The notes beneath the pieces are model-generated. The model was given only the letters and a program-made list of their open reading frames with translations, did no database searches and was not told the origin of the DNA. A stretch of DNA of 31,412 nt from Candidatus Methanoplasma reticulitermitis (lineage in GTDB: Archaea > Thermoplasmatota > Thermoplasmata > Methanomassiliicoccales > Methanomethylophilaceae), in NCBI GenBank assembly GCA_031287135.1, contig JAITTK010000101.1, positions 1 through 31,412 of the forward strand, read 5' to 3'. The position numbers were made by a program, and so were the translations under genes. Numbering within the stretch: position 1 is the first letter of the stretch; each line of letters opens with the position of its first letter. Positions 14,101-20,862 of this stretch are shown piece after piece.

Positions 14101-16766
14101 TTCACATACCCGGCTACTCCGGATGTGTCATAGTCCGTCTTCACGAACACCGATACCTGTATGCCAGCGGCCCCCTTGACACCGGTCGATGAGACATAGC
14201 TGACCGTACCCGATACCTCGGTCGTTATGGTCGGATCATATTCCAACATGACGATACCGTTGACATAGTTTATGAGCCCTCCTTCCGTATTCTGGCGCTC
14301 TATCGCCTCGAATGCGTCCATCTCCTCCCAACCGGAGGACGAACCTGTGGCATCGCTGTCCGGGTTATAGTAGACATGCCAATAGGCTATCTTGTAGTTG
14401 GAGAGCCCGTACCCGGGATTCGCTTTAACGGACCCGTCGCTCAGGGCGAGCGCATTCAGATAGGTTGTGGATGACGAATATCCCGCTTCTGCGGGGGACA
14501 TCCCTATCAGGGATTTCCAGAAGAACGTGTCATACATCGCGTCTTTGTATGTCGCGTAACCGTTCTGTGCATTATAAGTGAAATAGTAGCTCGGGGCACC
14601 GTATCCGTCTATGTTCCGGCTTCCGAGGTATGCCATACTTGAGAAGTATGTCCTGTCCCCGTAGTACAGAGGCAGCATGCTTCTGTCAACCAGCACATAC
14701 CTTATCGATTCGCCGCTTACGCTACATATGCTGCCGTACAGATCGTTGATGTCCTGTTCGGATATTGTGTTCGTTATGTAGTCGGTAAGTACGAGATAAA
14801 GCGCATTTTCCTCAGTTACATTCGGACTGACTCCGGGGTATCTGTCAACATTGCCCTTTACTTCGTCCGCTGCAGTCTTCGGATCGTCGATGTATCCCTT
14901 TATCTTCCCATAATCCAGACCCGCGGCCCGTATCGCGGACTCGAACGACGTCAGATCATTGGCGAGCATCAGGCGTATGGCCATGGCTGCCGTGGCGGCC
15001 GAACCGCTCTTTGCCAAAATCATCGCGGAGAGGGCGGATGCACCGCCGCCGTATGGATCGGTGACCGAATCGAAACCGCCGTTGGACACGGAATTAGTGG
15101 AGTAGCCGAGCCACACCATGAGTGCACCGTTCTTATCGATGCCGCTGTAATAATCCCACATCTTATCGACCGAGTTCTGGTCATCCGTCATTATCGTGTA
15201 TCCGAGACCTCCGAAGTATCCGTCGCTTTCCGAATTTGTCGGTATGCCGGCATCCACCGCATAGACCATATTCGGAACTGCGATCAGCGCCACGATGGCC
15301 ACGGTCACGGCCAGGGGTATGGGTTTAAGGGTCTTCCTAAGGGCATGCTTCACGCCGTTACCCCTCATGTCCGCGAAGTACTCCTTCAGATCGGCCATCC
15401 TCACGACCATGAGAATGACGGCCGCCGATGAGACCGCGAACCCTGCGCCGGCTATCGCGGCATAGGAGGTGGAATACCATCCGATGGAGAACATCAGGAG
15501 AATCCACCACATCGTGAACGTGTATTTTCTAGAGTCCATGTGTCCACGGTACTTGTAAAGCATGTACAGGAACATCACCAGAGGCAACCATACGGTCACC
15601 CAACCGAAGAACGCCGCCATTGACGAGATGGATGTTCTTGTAGTTCCGGAAGCCATGTCCGACATCAGCCCGCTCTCGTAAACCGAATTTCCGCTTATTA
15701 CGGCGGAGAACAGTTCCGGCAACGAGAAAAAGAGCACGACGAGTATGGCCGCCGCTATGATCAGCGTCACGGGTATCATGAGCACCCATGACCTGTTGGA
15801 AGTCTTGCAGAAGAACAATGTCAGCGCGACCGACATTACGGCCACTATGAATGTCCCCGAGAACACCAGGTCCCAGAGACCTGCTGCTATGTAGTATGGT
15901 GCGGAAATAAGCACTCCGAGTAGTATGACGGTCGAGTATATCCCCACCGTCGGTGCCATTTCTTTCGATCTGAAGCGGTCAACCAGTGCCTGGGCGACCA
16001 TGAAGAACACCAACATGAGAACGATTACGCGGAACTGGTTCCATGAAAGTGCTATCATCGCGAACAGTATCCCCGCAAGCAATACATTCTTGAGTATGGT
16101 CCTGTCGCCTATCATTCCTCTGAATCCGTCCGGTTGCACCTTATCGCATGCATCCAGTGCTTTGAGCAGGAAGTACAGCATGAAGGCGAACAGGAATCCG
16201 ACGAACGCATATTCCGTGCCGTTCGAGAAGACGGTGGTCATTACCATCAGCGCGAAGAATGCGTACAACAGCGCCGCCAGAAGACCTATCTTCTCATCGC
16301 CGAACATCTTCCTTCCTATCAGATACACAGGCCAACATGTGAGAGCGGCGAATATAGGTGCCGAGAATGCCAGCGTTCCCGCTGCCGCAGTTCCCGTTGA
16401 AACACCGAACATCGTCACTATGCCTGCAATACCCGCAAGGAGTATGTTCATCAACGGAGGGTAGGTGTTGACGGAGCCGTATGGGTAGTTGAGGGCCGGA
16501 TCCGAGAACGTGAACGAACCGTTGAGGATACTCTCGATCATATGGGCATGAATCGATGCTCCTGACCCGCCTGAGAGAGCGAAATCGCTCCCAGCAGACA
16601 CACCGAAGGCAAAGATGAACCTTATCACAAAGGCTGCTATCATTATAGCCAACAGTGTTATCAGGCGCCACTCTCTTTTGAACCATCTTTCCTGACCGTC
16701 ATCCGATGCCGGTAGGAGGCCCCCGTCTGAGATGGGTTTGGCTGACCTAACTCCAAGTTTGCGCAT
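11085..16766 (-). CDS. Giant AglB/STT3-like oligosaccharyltransferase homologue with degenerate active site and long extracellular extension
   Basis: This 1893-aa membrane protein has a cytoplasmic N-terminus, about a dozen helices (residues 34-515), a soluble domain (515-845), a roughly 1000-residue beta-rich extension and a C-terminal helix with tail MKKGVFVRKK. The order matches STT3/AglB. The first outer loop aligns, with ALNYPYGSVNTYPPL and D89 kept. The acidic DxYYH-type motif of active AglB is replaced by GSGASIHAH (67-75), and the sequon-binding WWDYG motif reads VWLGY (551-555). Both lack the expected aspartate. The extension is built of carboxypeptidase-regulatory-like and CARDB-like units (for example GTVSYVSSTGVKGAAG and GSYEISVPVGAEYYVLF). 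Archaeal AglB enzymes are usually 600-1000 aa. It may be an OST with altered specificity or a non-catalytic surface protein. The start has GGAG 8 nt upstream. Confidence 0.85.
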   Translation of the reverse strand: MRKLGVRSAKPISDGGLLPASDDGQERWFKREWRLITLLAIMIAAFVIRFIFAFGVSAGSDFALSGGSGASIHAHMIESILNGSFTFSDPALNYPYGSVNTYPPLMNILLAGIAGIVTMFGVSTGTAAAGTLAFSAPIFAALTCWPVYLIGRKMFGDEKIGLLAALLYAFFALMVMTTVFSNGTEYAFVGFLFAFMLYFLLKALDACDKVQPDGFRGMIGDRTILKNVLLAGILFAMIALSWNQFRVIVLMLVFFMVAQALVDRFRSKEMAPTVGIYSTVILLGVLISAPYYIAAGLWDLVFSGTFIVAVMSVALTLFFCKTSNRSWVLMIPVTLIIAAAILVVLFFSLPELFSAVISGNSVYESGLMSDMASGTTRTSISSMAAFFGWVTVWLPLVMFLYMLYKYRGHMDSRKYTFTMWWILLMFSIGWYSTSYAAIAGAGFAVSSAAVILMVVRMADLKEYFADMRGNGVKHALRKTLKPIPLAVTVAIVALIAVPNMVYAVDAGIPTNSESDGYFGGLGYTIMTDDQNSVDKMWDYYSGIDKNGALMVWLGYSTNSVSNGGFDSVTDPYGGGASALSAMILAKSGSAATAAMAIRLMLANDLTSFESAIRAAGLDYGKIKGYIDDPKTAADEVKGNVDRYPGVSPNVTEENALYLVLTDYITNTISEQDINDLYGSICSVSGESIRYVLVDRSMLPLYYGDRTYFSSMAYLGSRNIDGYGAPSYYFTYNAQNGYATYKDAMYDTFFWKSLIGMSPAEAGYSSSTTYLNALALSDGSVKANPGYGLSNYKIAYWHVYYNPDSDATGSSSGWEEMDAFEAIERQNTEGGLINYVNGIVMLEYDPTITTEVSGTVSYVSSTGVKGAAGIQVSVFVKTDYDTSGVAGYVKKSTVFTRADGSYEISVPVGAEYYVLFSSGTNTLATGSVIDTRWNMTSANSHLDIPATSLSGSVVVGTALYGEDCYVGLAGTASGMKYSAEVTNGNFTFGNIIPDKYTVTVYSPSGTTINSASVTVNAGYNTGSQISATSGKITVTVTDDVGAKAKTGTIVARDTSTGAEFGADVRDGSVELSVVPSTYVIYATNGKVSVSNPSVTVESNGTKSAALTVYDSRNISVTGAPSGSLVTLMSYGFIISSSSSSLPVPTMNGNAGIGEKYTVYAVSGNTVYYGVTTGSSVSLTSATGYNVKGVVKDNAGENLSCTVSFIGDNGATFIFTSNEKGEFNVLLPAGVYTMYIYGSSNASISTVTISGDKDLGNISASKSRDITINVNYRTNMSSSSTRGIAFVDVNMKVIIDSTEYNITVKTNSDGKAVFNIPQGHRAVASSSGFDTVKFHMGEQSTDISAGTNSTSYSWTLAASESSDAKNYVKTVNVSNSISVNLTLYNDSSKKYDVSGSTAVIPGQYTAVIKGSTGYYYKGTVNIYPGQSGPLNIEATNVVRVELNASAADKITVTPTDEEKGDYFVDSDDPLVYYLERGKSFYFKAVSGASGETEKIAYASVMNITGPMTLNLSDKADKAIIKGYLGTTANGEIKATYGNVTVPFVVTDGAFEMELPAGKAVQLSANLSKTINNVEYRYTGTASMTAAEVTDGAKMHFPVTTSSSESKLDLSGSNFSFVNGRGSFALTVKNTGDFAVTYIIKAGTAWVLDREYTVTVGARSSGTVTVSGSYDSGKVGAGNENLSVVVSSLNNTSVGTYVLDGSALSPIRTTDTYVDVSGTEDAFVDAVSGYEYLYAVTITNKDNYLKTASITASVSGGNGKWSVVYSDKDGGNISPATGANTYKISGYGSTVIYIKLMCRDATDTSVPTVNVTVTVQGQNLSTNSSGVVIVGNTATFKMEPQPAEMESEDMSASGNNIYNSKSTMPASFMVLIAFCILALIAMMWLGMKKGVFVRKK

Positions 16767-16810
16767 TCTTTAATCTCCATTTATGTAGAGTACCGACCCA
16801 TGCCTGAATG

Positions 16811-16822
16811 CCTATTTATATG
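16811..16822 (-). promoter_or_regulatory. TATA box of the aglB-like operon
   Basis: CATATAAATAGG on the minus strand is a near-ideal archaeal TATA. A start about 26 nt downstream leaves a leader of roughly 20-25 nt that carries GGAG 8 nt before the ATG at 16766. Confidence 0.6.
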
Positions 16823-16862
16823 TTTATGAACAACCCGCACGCCAGAATATATGAACAGAATA

Positions 16863-17507
16863 TCAGAGCAACCGTCTTATTTCGTCCCTTATCAGTGATG
16901 CGGCCGACTTTGGATCATCCGATCCGTATATCGCCCTGCCGACTATCACATAATCCGCTCCGGCTGATATCGCGGATGATGCGCTCCCGCCCTGAGCACC
17001 CACGCCCGGAGACAGGATCTTCAGACCCCGGGCTGCCGATCTTACAGTCCTTATGGCATCCGGCCTTGTGGCCGGTGCGATGAACCCCGCCACCCCGCAT
17101 TTTGCCCCCAGTTCCGCCATCTCTCTCGCATGAGGCGCTGTGAACATCATACCTCCGGGATGGCTCATCTCGGTAACCGCGAAGATCTCGGCCTTTCCGG
17201 CCGCGGAGACCGCTTCCCTCAGAGAGTCCTCACCCGTGAATGCGTGAACTATTATCGCCGATGCCCCTCTTCGGACTGACTCCTCCACGATGAGACGCAC
17301 GGTGTTCGGTATATCGGCAACTTTGAAATCGCATATCACGTCTGATATGCCCGACAACCGCGTTATCATCTCCGGTCCGGCGGACAGTACCAGTGGCCAG
17401 TTTATCTTTATCGCGTCCACGGTATCGGAAACGGACTCCGCGATCCTGACGGCCTTTTCTCCATCCGTCTCATCCAACGCAAGAATCAATCCTGTTTCCC
17501 GTCTCAT
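16863..17507 (-). CDS. pyrF: Orotidine 5'-phosphate decarboxylase
   Basis: This 214-aa TIM-barrel enzyme converts OMP to UMP, the last step of pyrimidine synthesis. The catalytic network is complete: D12 in LILALD, K34 in DAIKINWPLVL, then D60-K62-D65 within DFKVADIPNT. The phosphate-binding end of the barrel is present as SPGVGAQGG and GADYVIVGRAIY. The length is typical of archaeal PyrF. The ATG at 17507 has no nearby ribosome binding site, and a TATA element lies 30 nt upstream, so it is probably leaderless. It is transcribed divergently from the radical SAM gene and is followed at 96 nt by the separately promoted aglB-like gene. Confidence 0.96.
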   Translation of the reverse strand: MRRETGLILALDETDGEKAVRIAESVSDTVDAIKINWPLVLSAGPEMITRLSGISDVICDFKVADIPNTVRLIVEESVRRGASAIIVHAFTGEDSLREAVSAAGKAEIFAVTEMSHPGGMMFTAPHAREMAELGAKCGVAGFIAPATRPDAIRTVRSAARGLKILSPGVGAQGGSASSAISAGADYVIVGRAIYGSDDPKSAASLIRDEIRRLL

Positions 17508-17532
17508 GGCCGATGTCTTTAGCTCTCCAACG

Positions 17533-17540
17533 TTTATTAA
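17533..17540. promoter_or_regulatory. Shared, near-symmetric TATA box for divergent pyrF and radical SAM genes
   Basis: TTTATTAA (reverse TTAATAAA) is the only TATA-like element in the 55-nt gap between two divergent start codons. Its centre is about 26 nt from the radical SAM ATG (17563) and about 29 nt from the pyrF ATG (17507). Either orientation would give a leaderless message. Confidence 0.55.
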
Positions 17541-17562
17541 GACATCGCACCATCACGTGCCG

Positions 17563-18627
17563 ATGGCATTCAAGAGATGCGAATACGGTTCGGCCTCCAA
17601 TTGTCCTCTTCCCGAGGGATGCAGGCATTGCGTCAACGGATCCAAGATGGTGTTGCTTATAACCGGCAAATGCGGCACGGATTGTTTCTATTGCCCGATA
17701 TCTTCGGCGAAAAAGGGGAAGGACGTGATGTACGCGAATGAGAGGAGGATCTCTTGTTTCGATGAGATGATTGAGGAGGCCGACTCGATGGATGCCACCG
17801 GGACTGGCATAACCGGCGGGGATCCGCTGACGGTCATGGAACGTACTTTGTCCGCGATAAGACTGCTTAAAGGGCATTTCGGACAGAGCCACCACATACA
17901 CCTTTACACATCGATGATAGATTACGGGAAAGCCGCCGAACTCTGCGGTGCGGGCCTCGACGAGATACGGTTCCACCCCCCGATGTCCCAATGGGAGAAT
18001 ATGGACTTCAGCGAGATGTCTAAGATAATCTCCGGGACTTCCATGGATGTCGGGATAGAAGTGCCGGCCATACCCGGCATCGAACCGCAGTTGGAAAGGC
18101 TTGTGGTCTCTGCGGCGGAAGCGGGGGCGGATTTCATAAACATAAACGAACTCGAATTCTCCGAGAGTAACTGGAACATGATGGAGGAGATGGGTTACAG
18201 GGTCAAGAACGACCTATCGTCGGCAGTGGCCGGTTCCGAGGAGATCGCCGTCGGGCTTATGAGAAAATATCCGAGTCATCCGATACACTTCTGCCCGTCC
18301 GTGTTCAAGGATGGGGTGCAGCTGAGAAGACGGCTCATAAGGAAAGCTGGAATCGTGGCCGGGAGATATGATGTGGTGACCGAGGACGGGACCATCATCA
18401 AAGGCATAGTATGCGCGGATGACCTGGATGAAGCGGCGGCTATGCTTTCCGAACTCGGGATATCGGCGGATCTTATGCACATCGACAGGGACATGAACAG
18501 AATAGATGTCGCACCATGGAAGCTCAGGAAGATATCGAAAAAACTCCCGTACAGATCATATCTGGTGGAGGAATATCCTACATTCGATAGGATGGAGGTC
18601 GAGAGGACTCCTCTGAAACACAGATGA
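17563..18627 (+). CDS. COG2108-type radical SAM protein, function unknown
   Basis: This 354-aa protein carries the radical SAM [4Fe-4S] motif CGTDCFYC (C37, C41, C44). The SAM-binding GTGITGGDPL loop follows at about residues 85-94. An N-terminal cysteine cluster (C6, C14, C20, C23 in CEYGSASNCPLPEGCRHC) could hold a second cluster or zinc. The layout matches archaeal proteins grouped as COG2108, described as related to pyruvate formate-lyase activating enzymes. Their substrate is unknown to me. The ATG at 17563 was preferred over upstream starts because the cysteine cluster begins right after it and the TATA box is 26 nt before it. It converges on nusA with a 74-nt gap. Confidence 0.85.
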   Translation: MAFKRCEYGSASNCPLPEGCRHCVNGSKMVLLITGKCGTDCFYCPISSAKKGKDVMYANERRISCFDEMIEEADSMDATGTGITGGDPLTVMERTLSAIRLLKGHFGQSHHIHLYTSMIDYGKAAELCGAGLDEIRFHPPMSQWENMDFSEMSKIISGTSMDVGIEVPAIPGIEPQLERLVVSAAEAGADFININELEFSESNWNMMEEMGYRVKNDLSSAVAGSEEIAVGLMRKYPSHPIHFCPSVFKDGVQLRRRLIRKAGIVAGRYDVVTEDGTIIKGIVCADDLDEAAAMLSELGISADLMHIDRDMNRIDVAPWKLRKISKKLPYRSYLVEEYPTFDRMEVERTPLKHR

Positions 18628-18646
18628 CACAGCCGCTCCGATGCAG

Positions 18647-18695
18647 AGTTAAAAAGGGTTAAGCTGTTTGAAAATAATTTTCCACACCGGAGTGG
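18647..18695 (-). terminator. Probable terminator region of the RNA polymerase operon
   Basis: Downstream of nusA on the minus strand there is a weak stem CCAC / GTGG (18682-18695). It is followed by the T-rich AAAATTATTTTC and then a CTTTTT run at about 18650-18656. Archaeal termination mainly needs T-tracts, so the T runs are the stronger evidence. Confidence 0.4.
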
Positions 18696-18701
18696 GGAGT
18701 G

Positions 18702-19130
18702 TCAATCGACGCTTATGCTCTGGATCTCGTGATGTCTGTTCACGATATCCCTTGCGACGCGAAGATTCTTTCCGGCTTTGCCGATCGCACGCCCTTTGAG
18801 CTTCGGGTCAACTGTGATCGTTGCGTGGGTTATGTTCCCGCGCTGCTCGATAACGACCTTCTGAGGGTTGTATATGTGGAACACATTCTTCACGAACTGC
18901 TCAGGATCTTCGGAGTATTCTACGACCTGTATGTTCTTACCGGTCTTCTCCTTGAGCTTTATGACATGTTCCCCTTTTTTCCCCACAGCTATGTTCCCCT
19001 GTCCTTTCTCCACCACGAAAACCAGTTTGTCATCCGCATCCATGCAGTCGATCGGGCTGGCTTTCGTTATGGCCGAGAACAGCGATATGTATCTGAGGGT
19101 GTCCTCATTGAGTACGATATCCGTGGACAT
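18702..19130 (-). CDS. nusA: Archaeal NusA-like transcription factor (two KH domains)
   Basis: This 142-aa protein consists of two KH domains, the archaeal minimal form without the bacterial N-terminal and S1 domains. The RNA-binding GxxG loops are GKKG (50-53) and GKAG (117-120). Archaeal NusA binds RNA and is encoded with RNA polymerase subunits, as here. It starts 4 nt after the rpl30e stop and is the last gene of the operon in this window. In many archaea nusA is followed by rps12, rps7 and elongation factor genes. Here the next gene is convergent and unrelated. Confidence 0.94.
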   Translation of the reverse strand: MSTDIVLNEDTLRYISLFSAITKASPIDCMDADDKLVFVVEKGQGNIAVGKKGEHVIKLKEKTGKNIQVVEYSEDPEQFVKNVFHIYNPQKVVIEQRGNITHATITVDPKLKGRAIGKAGKNLRVARDIVNRHHEIQSISVD

Positions 19131-19134
19131 GGTC

Positions 19135-19419
19135 TCACAGCGTTAAGATGTTGGAGGAACCTTTGTCGATTACCGCCAGAGCGGAGACTGAGAAGGGCTT
19201 ACCGCAGAGGGCGCCCAATTCCATATTGTTGCCCTCGAATACGTGCACCTTCACGTCTATGTCCCCGGTCAGCATCTCGCTGGGGCAGTTCCTTGACAGG
19301 ATGACCATCTGGGCCTTTCCCGCCTTTATCGCTTTCTCTGTCTGGTCAACCCCGAACTCCACTGTTCCCGTGGTGATCGCGGCTTTCAATGCTCTGCTGA
19401 TGTCGATTTTCTCGCTCAT
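19135..19419 (-). CDS. rpl30e: Ribosomal protein L30e
   Basis: This 94-aa L7Ae/L30e-family protein of the archaeal large ribosomal subunit has the family pattern KAIKAGKAQMVILSRNCP followed by VHVFEGNNMELGALCGKPFSVSALAVID. Its place between rpoA2 and nusA is conserved across archaea. The ATG overlaps the rpoA2 stop by 4 bp (19416-19419). Confidence 0.95.
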   Translation of the reverse strand: MSEKIDISRALKAAITTGTVEFGVDQTEKAIKAGKAQMVILSRNCPSEMLTGDIDVKVHVFEGNNMELGALCGKPFSVSALAVIDKGSSNILTL

Positions 19420-20861
19420 TCATTCTCCCCCTTTTTGGGTGTGTAAATAAGGTTTACCGCCCCGGTACCTAACGTTACCGGCTGTCCGACTATGATGTTT
19501 TCGGTCACTCCCTCGAGGCTGTCGACTTCCCCGACCATCGCGGCGTGCAGAAGGTGCGCCGCCGTGATTTCGAATGCCGCTCTTGCCAGCACGGAGGATT
19601 TCTTTCCGGACACTCCGTGCCTTCCGATTGCTTTGACCTGACCGTCGTTCGTCATCAGATCCGCAACGAGCATGATATGCCTGATGTCGACATCCAGACC
19701 GGCCTCTCCGAGGGTCCCCATAGCCTCATGTATGATGGAATTCCTCGCCGCCTCTATTCCGAGGACGTCTGCAACCTCCAAGATGCTGTTCGTCATGACT
19801 TTGTTGGCATTGACGCCTTCTATCTTGAGCACCTCTTTGAGGTTGCTGCCCTCTGTTATTATCTTCCATGATCCGCCGACCTTGCTGAGAACGGCCCTCG
19901 CGACGCCGTCTATCCCCTTTATCTTGGAGTTCTTGACGGCATCGTACATTATCTGCAGCCTCTTATATGACGGCTCGTCCGATGTTATGACTATCTGGAA
20001 GCCTGATAGTTTCACAAGACCGCGGACCGCCTTGATCTTGTTCAGCCTTTCGACTATATCCTCCATCTTGAGGTTGCGCGATGCGATCTTTCTCGTGTTC
20101 GGAGTGATGATCAGACGCATGTTGGTTATGTCCGTCTCAACGGAGGCTATGTCCAACAGGGAAGTTACCTCTATCTCCGATGCCACGTGCCTTGCGACGC
20201 TCTCGTCCTCTGCGGCTATGCCGATCAGAGGTATCTCCATCGACGGAGTGCTCGGTATGCGCCTTGCATCCACGATCTCGATCAGTCTCGGAAGCCCCTG
20301 CGTGACGTTTATGTTCGCAACCCCTGCGTAGTGGAATGTACGCATGTTCATCTGGGTACCCGGCTCGCCGAGCGAGTGAGCCGCCATGACCCCTGTGGAT
20401 TCGTTCTTGTCCATCAGGTGTGAGGTGTACATGCGGTTGGCGGTGACCATGAGTTTCTCATGGACCTCGTCGCCGAGGTCGCAGTTCTCTATGGCATGGG
20501 CTATGTCGGAGATTATCTTCATGGGCATGGATATCCCGAGCCTTTCGGCTATCTCCATCAATTTGTTTTCAGCCTGGGTGAATACACGCTGTGAGAACAC
20601 TTCCTCCAGAGGCTCCTGTTTGGATTCTGGAACCGTCTTCTTGGTCTTCGGCACTTCCGCCTTGGCCGCACGCGGTGCGCGCTTCCCTATCTTCGACAGG
20701 GTCGCCTCCGCCTCATCCTCCGACAGCCCGACTTCGACGAGCTCTTCCACGCTTGCCGCGGATATCGCACTCATGGTGCTGTACTTGGTCAGAAGAAGCT
20801 CGGCGACCTCCTCGCTTATGTCCCTGCTGACAAGTGCTTTGATTGTATCCTTCTTAGCCAT
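19416..20861 (-). CDS. rpoA2: DNA-directed RNA polymerase subunit A'' with N-terminal helix-hairpin-helix-like extension
   Basis: This 481-aa protein is the C-terminal part of the split largest polymerase subunit. The trigger-loop region is GEPGTQMNMRTFHYAGV and NVTQGLPRLIEIVDARR. The C-terminal clamp and cleft end at VGQPVTLGTGAVNLIYTPKKG. I chose the ATG at 20861 because GGAGGTGA lies directly upstream with 5-6 nt spacing, instead of the GTG at 20870 inside that ribosome binding site. The rpoA1 stop is 1 nt away. Typical A'' subunits have about 370-400 residues. The extra 60 N-terminal residues (KKDTIKALVSRDISEEVAEL ... VGLSEDEAEATLSKIG) look like tandem helix-hairpin-helix units, joined by a charged linker rich in K, P and E. 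Confidence 0.96.
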   Translation of the reverse strand: MAKKDTIKALVSRDISEEVAELLLTKYSTMSAISAASVEELVEVGLSEDEAEATLSKIGKRAPRAAKAEVPKTKKTVPESKQEPLEEVFSQRVFTQAENKLMEIAERLGISMPMKIISDIAHAIENCDLGDEVHEKLMVTANRMYTSHLMDKNESTGVMAAHSLGEPGTQMNMRTFHYAGVANINVTQGLPRLIEIVDARRIPSTPSMEIPLIGIAAEDESVARHVASEIEVTSLLDIASVETDITNMRLIITPNTRKIASRNLKMEDIVERLNKIKAVRGLVKLSGFQIVITSDEPSYKRLQIMYDAVKNSKIKGIDGVARAVLSKVGGSWKIITEGSNLKEVLKIEGVNANKVMTNSILEVADVLGIEAARNSIIHEAMGTLGEAGLDVDIRHIMLVADLMTNDGQVKAIGRHGVSGKKSSVLARAAFEITAAHLLHAAMVGEVDSLEGVTENIIVGQPVTLGTGAVNLIYTPKKGENE

Positions 20862-20862
20862 C

